A stretch of 64,000 bases of DNA from Ancylomarina sp048268005 (GCA_048268005.1 JBLWWJ010000002.1:1-64000); one strand, 5' to 3'. Positions 44,681 through 53,304 are shown, numbered from the stretch's first letter. The notes: a model not told the origin generated them from the letters alone. Numbers and translations: made by a program.

Positions 44681-44726
44681 GTGGAGAATAGCGGAATCGA
44701 ACCGCTGACCTTTTGACTGCCAGTCA
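44681..44726 (-). repeat. attL: duplicated 3' portion of tRNA-Ala
   Basis: These 46 bp are identical to 58128-58173. On the minus strand they run from the anticodon stem through the T arm and acceptor strand to one base past the discriminator. There is no 5' half, so this is a tRNA fragment, not a gene. Confidence 0.93.
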
Positions 44727-44760
44727 GAAATAATGTTGTGTTTTTAATTATTTAAAATCA

Positions 44761-44800
44761 CTTAGTGTCACTTAGTGTCATTTAGTAACACTTATAATCA
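44761..44800. repeat. Four 10-bp tandem repeats next to attL
   Basis: CTTAGTGTCA occurs twice, followed by TTTAGTAACA and CTTATAATCA, in exact 10-bp register, about one helix turn each. CACTTAGTG within them is itself a short palindrome. They probably bind integrase arm domains or the excisionase. Confidence 0.6.
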
Positions 44801-44863
44801 GGTAGTTAGATGTAGGGTTTTTTGTCTTTTTTATTGTTGTTGTGTGATTTCTTTGTATATTCA

Positions 44864-44882
44864 TATGCACATTGTATGCACA
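44864..44882. repeat. Left copy of 19-bp end repeat
   Basis: TATGCACATTGTATGCACA matches 58062-58080 at 18 of 19 positions in the same orientation. Each contains two TATGCA units 11 bp apart. Location near both element ends suggests integrase or excisionase binding. Confidence 0.6.
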
Positions 44883-44913
44883 TCGAGTTATTTTCTCACC
44901 AACTCAAAGAAAG

Positions 44914-46149
44914 ATGATAAGCGAATATTTTATTTCAATTGTTCTAGATCAGAGGAGAAAAAATAAGACAGGGAAGTTTCCTGCTAGACTTCGTGTATAT
45001 ACTCCATCACCACGAAAACAGAAACTGTATCCATTACCTTTTTCTTTTACAAAAGATGAGTTTGCAAAGGTTTGGCATACGAGAAATCCCAAAGCGCAAG
45101 AGGATAAAGAAATTAAGTTTAGGCTTCAGAAAATCGAAAATGAGGCTAATGAGCTTGCACGCACTCTGTCACTCTTTAGTATTGAAGCTTTTGAAAGGAA
45201 GTTTATTCATAAGGTATCAATAGGGCAGATGGATGTTAATTCGTATTACGAAAGTGCCATTAGTCAATACATGAAGAATAATCAAATTGGAACAGCTTCT
45301 AATTATAAGTATAGCTTAAAATCATTACTTGAGTTTCACAGTAAAGAAAGGCTTCATTTTAGTCAAATTGATGATCAATGGCTTAAAGAGTTTGAATGTC
45401 ATTTAGTCTCTAAGGGGAAAAGTCTAACAACAGTTGGTATTTATTTACGACCTCTGAGGGCAATATTTAACAGTGCTATTGAAGATGGTACGATACAGCA
45501 AGACACGTATCCATTTGGTAAAAGAAAATACACTATACCAACACCACAAGGACGTAAGAAGGCATTGTCTGAAGTGCAATTGAGATTGCTCTACCACTCA
45601 ACTCCTTCAACCCCAGAGCAACAAAAGGCAAAAGATTTTTGGTTCTTTTCATATGCTTGTAATGGCATGAATTTTAAAGATATTGCTAAGCTTCAATACA
45701 AAAATATTTCTGGAGATAGCTTGACATTTATAAGAGCAAAGACTGCAAATACGAATAAGCATCAAGCTCCTGTGGTTGTCTACTTAGATGATTTTACAAA
45801 CTCAGTCATTAATAAATATGGCAATAGTAATGTCAATCCTGAAACACTCATTTTCTCAATCGTTGAGCAGGGGGCTTCAGCAGTAAAGCAACATGCTCAG
45901 CTTAAAAATTTCATTAGATATGTGAATCAACATATAAAGAAGTTAGCAAAAGATAACGGTCTTTCAGATGACCTATCTACTTATACTGCAAGACACTCGT
46001 GGGCTACGAAGGCAATAAGGGAAGGTGCTAGTTTAGAGTTTGTTAGTGAGGCATTAAGCCATTCTGATCTTAAAACAACAATCGGTTATTTTGCTGGATT
46101 TGAGGATGATAAGAAAAGAGAAATTTCGAACAAGATGATGGATTTCTAA
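44914..46149 (+). CDS. Tyrosine recombinase (integrase) of the element
   Basis: The start is the ATG at 44914 (MISEYFISIVLDQRRKNKTG, 411 residues); an earlier ATG at 44872 would begin inside the 19-bp end repeat. An N-terminal arm-binding domain and SAM-like core-binding domain (about 110-210) precede the catalytic domain. Lys276, Arg360 (YTARHSW), His383 (LSHSD) and nucleophile Tyr392 (TIGYF) are visible. The first catalytic Arg is replaced by Asn250 in YACNGMNFKDIA. This enzyme should integrate and excise the element at tRNA-Ala. Confidence 0.92.
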   Translation: MISEYFISIVLDQRRKNKTGKFPARLRVYTPSPRKQKLYPLPFSFTKDEFAKVWHTRNPKAQEDKEIKFRLQKIENEANELARTLSLFSIEAFERKFIHKVSIGQMDVNSYYESAISQYMKNNQIGTASNYKYSLKSLLEFHSKERLHFSQIDDQWLKEFECHLVSKGKSLTTVGIYLRPLRAIFNSAIEDGTIQQDTYPFGKRKYTIPTPQGRKKALSEVQLRLLYHSTPSTPEQQKAKDFWFFSYACNGMNFKDIAKLQYKNISGDSLTFIRAKTANTNKHQAPVVVYLDDFTNSVINKYGNSNVNPETLIFSIVEQGASAVKQHAQLKNFIRYVNQHIKKLAKDNGLSDDLSTYTARHSWATKAIREGASLEFVSEALSHSDLKTTIGYFAGFEDDKKREISNKMMDF

Positions 46150-46170
46150 CTGTTATAAAATAATAGGCTC

Positions 46171-47085
46171 ATGGCTATCAATGACAAGAATATTCTACAC
46201 AAACTAATGTGTATCTATCGTGCCAAAAATATGGATGATGCGAAGATGTTGAGAGAAGCTGCTTTTAAAGATGATTTTGTTTCTATGAAGGCTATTTTGG
46301 AAGACAATATCAGGACTTCCAAATCTAACGCTGACAAACTGTGGAATAGTGTTAGATATACTTATTTTTATGGCTATTGTAAGAAGTACCATAAAGGTAT
46401 TTGTTTTCTTGAATTAATAGGAGAAAAAATAGATTGTAAAGAAAGAGATGTGGTTATTGGTGCCATTAAGGCCCAAAAAGAGCTTGTTAAATTATTAATT
46501 AGCCAAGGATTTGATTTAGCACAGCTCGAGAACTATCTTGATGGTAAGGAAGATGTTGAGTTTGTACTTGATGAGGCAACTAAATCCACGGGGTTATTAA
46601 GACGGATGATTGACAGAAGGCTTGTAGGCTCAATTGATGCCAGTCCTGCTGGTTCATTAAATCATAGTAATGGATTGATAGTGTCTACTGAGTCTAACCT
46701 GTCAGCACAAGATGTCGAAACTGATACCCCAGTAGAGGAATCTGAAAGTGATTTCATCCTTTCATCAATTGAATGGCAGCTGTCTGATTTTAAGGGTAAC
46801 ATGAGTGAATCTGATTACAAAAAACTGGTTTCGGCATTTATAAAATATTATGAAGATGGAGAATTCCCAACTTTTGATAAGATGATTCAAATACGTGGTA
46901 GGGTTCCTAAGAAATTATTTGGTTGGCACATTAATAGGATCTGTGAAGTAATGGGGGAGGGTATTGAAAAGGAACTTTTATTCTTTGCACAACAGAATAT
47001 TTCACTTTATAGAAATGATCCTATCAATGAAAACAATTTTAGAAAATGTAACTTGTATAAATATTTCACCTCTAAAGCCCTGTAA
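46171..47085 (+). CDS. Hypothetical protein next to the integrase
   Basis: This 304-residue, largely helical, soluble protein has no motif I recognise. Two regions are visible: residues 1-150 (charged, with several Cys) and 190-304, joined by a Ser/Asn-rich linker. The end (IYRNDP-like stretch, then FRKCNLYKYFTSKAL) resembles C-termini of integrase-adjacent proteins in Bacteroidota elements. It starts 21 bp after the integrase stop, so co-expression is likely. A role in element maintenance or regulation is a guess. Confidence 0.55.
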   Translation: MAINDKNILHKLMCIYRAKNMDDAKMLREAAFKDDFVSMKAILEDNIRTSKSNADKLWNSVRYTYFYGYCKKYHKGICFLELIGEKIDCKERDVVIGAIKAQKELVKLLISQGFDLAQLENYLDGKEDVEFVLDEATKSTGLLRRMIDRRLVGSIDASPAGSLNHSNGLIVSTESNLSAQDVETDTPVEESESDFILSSIEWQLSDFKGNMSESDYKKLVSAFIKYYEDGEFPTFDKMIQIRGRVPKKLFGWHINRICEVMGEGIEKELLFFAQQNISLYRNDPINENNFRKCNLYKYFTSKAL

Positions 47086-47092
47086 TCACAGG

Positions 47093-47138
47093 TGACCACC
47101 AAAACCACCAAAACCACTTTTTTGACCACCAAAACCAC
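47093..47138. repeat. Direct repeats (iteron-like) upstream of the HTH and rep genes
   Basis: TGACCACCAAAACCAC occurs at 47093-47108 and 47123-47138, a 30-bp period. The first copy is extended by CAAAACCAC (47109-47117). The strand-biased composition and location 370 bp upstream of rep suggest a replication origin or Rep/HTH binding site. Confidence 0.5.
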
Positions 47139-47178
47139 TTCGTAGTCTTGTATCATGTTTAATTAACAACATGGTAAC

Positions 47179-47499
47179 ATGACTAATCCTTATGAATCAA
47201 TTGAAGAAAGGTTAGCTAGGATTGAAAAAATCTTACTTAACCTAACGAACCAACCACTACTAACTGAATCTTCAGAATCGACAGAAGATCTCGTACTCAT
47301 TCAGGAAGCTTCCAGAATCCTAAGACTCGCAGTGCCTACTATTTACTGCAAGGTAAGTAGAAGTGAATTGCCTTGTATGAAGAGAGGTAAACGCCTCTAT
47401 TTTTCTAAAAAAGAACTGCTTCAGTATCTCAAAGGTGGGCGTAGAAAAACCAAAACAGAGATAGAAAGCGAAACTATAGACTACCTCCTCAAAAAATAG
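47179..47499 (+). CDS. Excisionase-family helix-turn-helix protein
   Basis: This 106-residue protein has an N-terminal coiled coil (SIEERLARIEKILLNL) and a MerR/Xis-like winged helix (about 48-92; LIQEASRILRLAVPTIYCKVSRSELPCMKRGKRLYF). Such HTH_17 proteins serve as excisionases or regulators in Bacteroidota elements. It lies between the iteron-like repeats and rep, 6 bp from rep, so it may control both excision and replication. Confidence 0.8.
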   Translation: MTNPYESIEERLARIEKILLNLTNQPLLTESSESTEDLVLIQEASRILRLAVPTIYCKVSRSELPCMKRGKRLYFSKKELLQYLKGGRRKTKTEIESETIDYLLKK

Positions 47500-47505
47500 C
47501 TGAGT

Positions 47506-48588
47506 ATGAAAACAGGAACAAATCATTGTGTTTCTGAGGGGGGAGAAATCTATACATTAGTAGATAGTGGGACACAAAAAATAAGACTGACCCCCTCAAT
47601 GGCTTTAGTAGCAGGTGAAGGAACAGATATTTCCAATAACCTTTCGTTGAAAAATAGAGCCAAAAGAAAAGTAATAACTCGAAGTATGACGCTTGCTCTT
47701 GTTGATGTGGCAAAACAAAAAGGAGAGCCTGAAAGAGCACAAGCTTACTGGAACGCTTATCACTGTCAAAGTGAGGTTATAGTTTCGAAGGGTAAAATGT
47801 ATGGTAAGTATTGCAAGAACAGGTTCTGCACCATTTGTTGTGCCATAAGAAAAGCTGACACCATAAACAGGTACTATCCAGTTATGTCGCAATGGGAGGA
47901 TGTACACTTTGTTACCTTAACAGTTAAGGCATGCACTGCTAAGAGTCTAAATAAATGGGTTTACGGCATGAAGAGAGCATTCGAGTTGATACTTAATCGT
48001 TGTAAGAAAAGACACCAGAGAGGGCAGGGGATTAAGCTTGTTGGTGTTAAATCGTTGGAATGTAATTTCAATCCTGAAAGGAAAACCTATAATCCTCACT
48101 TCCATGTGATTGTACCAAGCAAAGAGATTGCTGATTTGCTCGTAAGTGAATGGTTGGAGCAATGGAAGCCTAAGGATGGATATAGGTACAAGTATGCCTC
48201 TCCTAAAGCTCAAAAGATTAGTAAAGTGACCAGCATAGAACATAGCCTTATAGAAACCATCAAATATGGCAGTAAAATATTTACTGAACCTGACCTTAAG
48301 AAGAAGGGTGAGTTGGCTGTAAAGCCTACGATTTACGCTTATGCTCTGGATAATATCCTCGTTGCAATGAAAGGGAAAAGAATCTTTGATCGTTTTGGTT
48401 TTAACCTACCTCCACAACCCACTAGTGAGCATACAGCCAAGCTCATTAAAGATTATGAGACTTGGTTGTTCCCCAGCGATGCAAGTGATTGGGTAAACCC
48501 TAACACAGGTGAATGCCTGACAGGCTACCTTCAACCTATAGAGTTAAGCCATCTGTTGAGTGGGTGCATTGATACTAAACATGACTAA
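47506..48588 (+). CDS. Rolling-circle replication initiator (HUH endonuclease, Rep)
   Basis: This 360-residue protein has the Rep pattern. A zinc-site-like CKNRFCTICCAIRK (Cys103, 108, 111) comes first, then motif 1 VHFVTLTV (133-140). The HUH motif NPHFHVIV has His198 and His200. The catalytic motif TIKYGSK has Tyr254 and Lys257. It should nick a double-strand origin and start rolling-circle replication. Having one inside an integrated element suggests a circular, replicating intermediate, or that the element descends from a small plasmid. It could also act as a relaxase. Confidence 0.85.
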   Translation: MKTGTNHCVSEGGEIYTLVDSGTQKIRLTPSMALVAGEGTDISNNLSLKNRAKRKVITRSMTLALVDVAKQKGEPERAQAYWNAYHCQSEVIVSKGKMYGKYCKNRFCTICCAIRKADTINRYYPVMSQWEDVHFVTLTVKACTAKSLNKWVYGMKRAFELILNRCKKRHQRGQGIKLVGVKSLECNFNPERKTYNPHFHVIVPSKEIADLLVSEWLEQWKPKDGYRYKYASPKAQKISKVTSIEHSLIETIKYGSKIFTEPDLKKKGELAVKPTIYAYALDNILVAMKGKRIFDRFGFNLPPQPTSEHTAKLIKDYETWLFPSDASDWVNPNTGECLTGYLQPIELSHLLSGCIDTKHD

Positions 48589-48644
48589 TAGCTCGTTCAT
48601 AACAAAGACGCTGCATTAGCATATAAGAATTTGTGATATGAAAA

Positions 48645-48723
48645 AAGCCCCTGCACTTGGCAGAGGCTTGATAAACAAAACCAAGATATGTCAGTAAAAC
48701 GGTTTTGCTTACCAATCATTGGT
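48645..48723. promoter_or_regulatory. Hairpin and palindromes between rep and hsdM
   Basis: AAGCC-C-CTGC (48645-48654) pairs with GCAG-A-GGCTT (48660-48669); the T run lies on the minus-strand side (48641-48646), so it would stop leftward transcription. Two small perfect palindromes follow: AAAAC-G-GTTTT (48696-48706) and ACCAAT-C-ATTGGT (48711-48723). They may be an antisense-RNA unit, an origin element, or operators for hsd expression. No reading frame is supported in the 312-bp gap. Confidence 0.35.
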
Positions 48724-48835
48724 GTAGTTTCATTTACATCTAAATTTAAGCCCAAAAAAAGAAGAAGCATAAAAAATGTTTTAGTCTAGCTTCAGGTGAT
48801 GTTGAATTTCAGGTTCAAATCATCCTCACATTTAG

Positions 48836-48866
48836 ATTGCCTCTTCGTTCCAAAAGAGTACTTTTG
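48836..48866 (+). promoter_or_regulatory. hsdM promoter
   Basis: ATTG (48836-48839), a 19-bp spacer and TACTTTTG (48859-48866) fit the Bacteroidota consensus. The leader before hsdM would be about 28 nt. Confidence 0.7.
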
Positions 48867-48900
48867 TTTCTCGCATTAAGATTAATAATACAAGACATAT

Positions 48901-50409
48901 ATGCTTACAGGCCCTATAAAAAATGAAGTTGACAAGCTTTGGGAAGCCTTTTGGACAGGTGGAATTGCCAACCCATTAACAGTTATTGAACAGATTACTT
49001 ACCTTTTGTTTGTACGACACTTAGATGAAATTCAGATAGGGAAGGATAATAAAAAGAACCTTTTAGGTATTGAAGACGATAGTCCTATTTTTGAGGCATC
49101 AGAACAAGATTTACGTTGGGGAAACTTTAGTAATAAAGAACCTGAAACCATGTTTACACTATTTACTAAGGTAGGTGGTGTTTTTGATCACATGAAGGCT
49201 ATAGGCGATAAGGATGGCGTATTTGCTCAGTTTATGAAGGGTGCAACCTTTATGATTCCTACCCCTAAGTTGTTAGATCAGGTTGTGCAGATGATTGGAC
49301 AGATTAAGATGGACGATCGTGACACAAAGGGTGACTTGTACGAGTACCTATTGAGTAAGATTGCAACAGCAGGTACTAATGGTCAGTTTAGAACACCTCG
49401 CCATATCATTAAGATGATGGTGGAGTTGATGCAGCCTGGCAAGGAAGAAATTATTTGTGACCCTAGTGCTGGTTCTGCTGGCTTTTTAGTTGCAGCTGGT
49501 GAATATATGCACGAACATCATGACGATTGGTTCATGGATCAGTCGTTCTTACAGCACTATAACAACGGCATGTTTAATGGGACTGAGTTCGATGCGACCA
49601 TGATTCGTATTGCAGCGATGAACTTGCAATTGCATGGTATTGAAAAACCAGACCTGACCTTTAAGGATTCTCTGAGTGAGGCCAATGCTGATCAAAAAGA
49701 GAAGTATACCATGATTCTTGCTAATCCTCCTTTCAAGGGGAGTTTGGATTACGATGGTGTCGAAGCCTCATTATTGAAAACGGTGAAGACTAAGAAGACA
49801 GAACTACTCTTCTTGGCTTTAATGTTACGCATGATGAAGACAGGTGGACGTTGTGCTGTGATTATTCCTGATGGTGTTTTATTTGGCTCATCTAAGGCTC
49901 ACAAACAAATTCGTTCTGAGATTATCGAAAATCATAAGTTAGAAGCTGTAATCTCTATGCCTTCTGGTGTATTTAAGCCCTATGCTGGAGTTAGCACAGC
50001 TATCTTAATCTTTACCAAAACCAACTCAGGAGGAACTGATAGGGTTTGGTTTTACGACATGCAAGCTGATGGTTTCAGTTTGGATGATAAACGTAACCAA
50101 TTGGTTGAGGAGTTATTCACAACTGAAAAGCAAAATGAGGAATTTCATTCGAAATGCAACATTCCTGATATTATTTCACGATATAAGGACTTAAATGCTG
50201 AGAGCGAACGTAAACGGACTGAGCAATCCTTTTTTGTACCATTTGAAGAAATCAAAACCAACGATTGGGACTTGTCTATCAATCGATATAAAGAGATCGT
50301 TTACGAAGAGGTAAAGTATGATGCTCCTGTTGATATCATGGCTGAAATACGACAATTGGATCATGAAAGAACTGATGCATTGACCAAATTGGAGGAGATG
50401 CTGCGATGA
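48901..50409 (+). CDS. hsdM: Type I restriction-modification system, methyltransferase subunit
   Basis: This 502-residue N6-adenine methyltransferase begins with the helical HsdM N-terminal domain (LWEAFWTGGIANPLTVIEQITYLLF) and continues with the SAM-binding motif DPSAGSAGF (about 190) and catalytic NPPF (about 274-277). Together with HsdS it methylates a bipartite site to protect host DNA. Its stop overlaps the hsdS start as ATGA, indicating translational coupling. The promoter immediately upstream is well formed. Confidence 0.96.
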   Translation: MLTGPIKNEVDKLWEAFWTGGIANPLTVIEQITYLLFVRHLDEIQIGKDNKKNLLGIEDDSPIFEASEQDLRWGNFSNKEPETMFTLFTKVGGVFDHMKAIGDKDGVFAQFMKGATFMIPTPKLLDQVVQMIGQIKMDDRDTKGDLYEYLLSKIATAGTNGQFRTPRHIIKMMVELMQPGKEEIICDPSAGSAGFLVAAGEYMHEHHDDWFMDQSFLQHYNNGMFNGTEFDATMIRIAAMNLQLHGIEKPDLTFKDSLSEANADQKEKYTMILANPPFKGSLDYDGVEASLLKTVKTKKTELLFLALMLRMMKTGGRCAVIIPDGVLFGSSKAHKQIRSEIIENHKLEAVISMPSGVFKPYAGVSTAILIFTKTNSGGTDRVWFYDMQADGFSLDDKRNQLVEELFTTEKQNEEFHSKCNIPDIISRYKDLNAESERKRTEQSFFVPFEEIKTNDWDLSINRYKEIVYEEVKYDAPVDIMAEIRQLDHERTDALTKLEEMLR

Positions 50410-51608
50410 AACAAGGTCAGATTGGAGATTTTTTTGAAGTTAAAGGAGGTAAGCGTCTCCCAAAGGGGACTACTTTTGTTGAAGGTAAGACTGAATACCC
50501 TTATCTAAGAGTGACAGATTTTCGTTCTAATGGACTGAATACTAGAAATGTCAAATATATAGACAAGGAGACAAGGAGTAAGATCGAAAGATATACAATA
50601 AGAGCAGGTGAAGTTTATATTTCAATTGCAGGAACCATTGGTGTTACAGGCATAATTCCTTTGGAATTTGATAATGCTAATTTAACTGAGAATGCAGCTA
50701 AAATTATACCAAAGGAAGGAATTGAAATTGATTGTCAATATTTGGCTTATTATTTGAATTCAACAGGAGTTCAGAAAATAATTGAAAGCAAAACAATGGC
50801 GGTAGGAGTTCCCAAACTTGCTTTATTTAGAATACAGGAAATTCCAATTAAACTCCCTCCACTTCCAGATCAAAAGCGCATAGCTGCCATTTTGGATGAG
50901 GCTGATCGTTTGCGCCAAAAGGATAAGCAACTCATCGAAAAATACAATCAGCTGAGCCAATCAGTGTTTTTGGATATGTTTGGTGATCCAGTTAAAAATC
51001 CACACAACTGGGAAAGAGCAATATTAAAAGACAAAATAATTGGGAAACCTCAAAATGGTTTCTTTGCAAAGAGCGATCAATATGTAGAAACGGGAACTCC
51101 AATTATCTGGATTTCTGACTTTATAAATAAGGTTTATGCTTCTACTATTGGTCTTAAGAGAGTAAATGCATCTGAAAATGAAATAACGAAGAACTCTGTT
51201 GGCTATGGAGATGTGCTTTTTTGCAGATCCTCCTTGACAAAGGAAGGTATCGGAAAGTGTGCAATAATTCCAGAGTCTAATGGTGGTTTACTACTGTATG
51301 AGTGTCATATTATTAAAATTTCACTGGATATCAAAGAGATTGTTCCTGAGTTTTTTAGATTTTTGACTGATACACCCTTTTTTAGGAATCAGATAATGAA
51401 AAATGCGAAGACATCGACTATGACGACAATATCACAATCTGGAATTTCTGAGATTGATATAATCACCCCCACGTTAGATCTTCAGTTACAATTTAGAAAT
51501 ATCTTTACTAAGATAGAAGAACAAAAGACTAAAGCTGAACAAAGCTTAGCCAAGAGCGAGGCCTTATTTAATTCTTTATTGCAGCAAGCTTTTAAAGGGG
51601 AGTTGTAG
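50406..51608 (+). CDS. hsdS: Type I restriction-modification system, specificity subunit
   Basis: This 400-residue protein has two target-recognition domains (about 1-155 and 200-360). Each is followed by a conserved helical spacer (LPPLPDQKRIAAILDEADRLRQKDKQLIEKYNQLSQSVF in the first; LQLQFRNIFTKIEEQKTKAEQSLAKSEALFNSLLQQAF in the second). The two domains differ, so the recognised DNA should be an asymmetric bipartite sequence. It is followed by a clear terminator, which makes hsdMS a separate transcript from hsdR. Confidence 0.94.
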   Translation: MKQGQIGDFFEVKGGKRLPKGTTFVEGKTEYPYLRVTDFRSNGLNTRNVKYIDKETRSKIERYTIRAGEVYISIAGTIGVTGIIPLEFDNANLTENAAKIIPKEGIEIDCQYLAYYLNSTGVQKIIESKTMAVGVPKLALFRIQEIPIKLPPLPDQKRIAAILDEADRLRQKDKQLIEKYNQLSQSVFLDMFGDPVKNPHNWERAILKDKIIGKPQNGFFAKSDQYVETGTPIIWISDFINKVYASTIGLKRVNASENEITKNSVGYGDVLFCRSSLTKEGIGKCAIIPESNGGLLLYECHIIKISLDIKEIVPEFFRFLTDTPFFRNQIMKNAKTSTMTTISQSGISEIDIITPTLDLQLQFRNIFTKIEEQKTKAEQSLAKSEALFNSLLQQAFKGEL

Positions 51609-51639
51609 ATTTAAGAAACGTTAGGATAGAATATACGAG

Positions 51640-51675
51640 AAGAGCCTTCACAATCATATGGAGGCTCTTTTTTAT
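51640..51675 (+). terminator. Terminator of hsdMS
   Basis: AAGAGCCT (51640-51647) and AGGCTCTT (51662-51669) form a stem followed by TTTTTT. It isolates hsdMS from the downstream genes. Confidence 0.85.
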
Positions 51676-51848
51676 AGATCGTTTTAAAGGGATATTGATA
51701 AGTCTAAGTGAAGCATTATGATTGTTTAAAACCAGTGATAATTGAGCGTATTATCTTTACTTAAATTAAATCCATATTTAAATAGTAACATGTTAACCTA
51801 ATAAAATAATATTAAGTTTATTGTTCGTTTTAGACATAAAAGAGCAAT

Positions 51849-53273
51849 ATGGGAACAATTGAATTTTTAAACTCATTACATACCTCTTGTTTTGAAAGAG
51901 TTGATAACAAGTCATACACAACAATAGAAGATTTCTTTAGTAATAGCATCAAAAGCAACCTACCTTCAGTAGAGACCATAATTGGGTGGCATTCGATTTT
52001 AATGAAGTACATTGAAGAACCTGATGCCATTTTTTTCATCAGACGTTATGGTAGTGATAAAGATTATTCAAAACTCAGAAGAGGTACCTATACTGAATGT
52101 TCAGATGGGACTAGATTTGTGTTCTGCGATAATTATTTTGCTCATTTCTTCTTTTCAATGGCAATTCAAAATTTTGTGCCAGACTATGATGATTTTAAGA
52201 GGACAATATATGAGATGAGATTTCCATTTGGTTTGAGAGATACCAAAGAGGAACGTACCATAAAAGCTCTTCCATTAGGCAAGGACCCTGGTTTGAATAA
52301 TGCAGGATGGAAACTAGCACACCTTTATGATGTAAATAGATTTTATTTTGGTGTAGATTACAATGCCGTAAAAACAGAAGTGTTCCCAAGAGGAGAAAGA
52401 GAAGACTGGGATACTGAATCAAATATACCAACAAGGAAACTGGATAAAACATTTTCCACTCAGGAAAAAGATATCATGAAGGGGCACTTCTTAAGGCTAG
52501 TCCATCCTATGAATTATTTTCTTGTTCCAAAGCAGAAATTAGAATCAGATTTGTATGGCGGAAATATTGGTGAATCAAAACTGTTGATCGAATATGTAAA
52601 GGATGTTCAGTCGAAAAGAATGTCTGATATATTTAGAGAATTTGAAATTAAATCAATGGCCTTCCCTAGAGAGTTTGATTTGGTTAGCTTACTAGGTGGA
52701 GTAAGAATTGATATGGAAGTCTTAAATAAGAAAGTTACTAGTCCAAAGATCAATATTGATAATACAATAAAGAAAACTGAACCTGCTATGAATAATAATA
52801 TTATTGCAACAGAACAGAGATCAATTACTGAAATAGTAGACTTATACAAGGAGACTTGGGGATTGAATTTTACTAATGTAAATGGTCGATCAAAAATTTA
52901 CATTGATATAGAAAAATCAATCGGTTTGCATTTTATTGAATCGAAAAAACGTCAACCAAACGATGCTAATTGGTTTGATATATCTGAGTACAACCTTGAA
53001 GAATTAAGATCTGTCAAAAATAGTTTCTTAATTCTATTAATTAAAGGGAAGGGTGAATTTTTAATCCCTTTAAACAAAGAGGTTCATGCTAAGAATAATG
53101 GTTTAATCCTTAATAAGCTCTTGTTAGATGACAACAAAAGTGAAAGACCAGCAGGTGAAAAAATAGTTTATAGATGGGCATGTTATTTCTTTGATAACTA
53201 TTTTACTATTCCTCAAAGAGGTGAATTCTTTGTGAATAAGAATAATTTAGATCAGCTGTCCCTGTTTCTGTAA
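51849..53273 (+). CDS. Unrecognised 474-residue protein inside the hsd locus
   Basis: I do not recognise this family. The protein is soluble, with no signal or membrane helix. Residues 1-235 include a His-containing segment GWKLAHLYDVN (His158) and LRLVHPMNYFLVPK (His219, Asn222). This pairing of His with a downstream His/Asn recalls HNH-type nucleases, but the usual zinc Cys pairs are absent. Residues 340-474 form a second alpha/beta region. A Lys/Asn-rich linker (about 293-320) divides them. It follows the hsdMS terminator and a 240-bp gap, and ends 31 bp before hsdR, so it is probably co-transcribed with hsdR. Its place suggests a defence accessory, but that is inference from position. Confidence 0.6.
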   Translation: MGTIEFLNSLHTSCFERVDNKSYTTIEDFFSNSIKSNLPSVETIIGWHSILMKYIEEPDAIFFIRRYGSDKDYSKLRRGTYTECSDGTRFVFCDNYFAHFFFSMAIQNFVPDYDDFKRTIYEMRFPFGLRDTKEERTIKALPLGKDPGLNNAGWKLAHLYDVNRFYFGVDYNAVKTEVFPRGEREDWDTESNIPTRKLDKTFSTQEKDIMKGHFLRLVHPMNYFLVPKQKLESDLYGGNIGESKLLIEYVKDVQSKRMSDIFREFEIKSMAFPREFDLVSLLGGVRIDMEVLNKKVTSPKINIDNTIKKTEPAMNNNIIATEQRSITEIVDLYKETWGLNFTNVNGRSKIYIDIEKSIGLHFIESKKRQPNDANWFDISEYNLEELRSVKNSFLILLIKGKGEFLIPLNKEVHAKNNGLILNKLLLDDNKSERPAGEKIVYRWACYFFDNYFTIPQRGEFFVNKNNLDQLSLFL

Positions 53274-53304
53274 AAGCTTCTTGAATATTAAGTGTCAAAA
53301 TCTT

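Noticed and set aside
44681..44726. A tRNA gene at the left end of the element
   Set aside because: Only the 3' half is present; the acceptor 5' strand, D arm and 5' anticodon stem are missing. It is the att repeat.
47093..47138. A short CRISPR array
   Set aside because: There are only two and a half copies of a 16-bp unit with a 14-bp low-complexity gap, no typical repeat length and no cas genes.
47605..48243. Minus-strand frames of about 100 codons inside the rep gene
   Set aside because: They are antisense to well-conserved Rep motifs and have no initiation or domain support.
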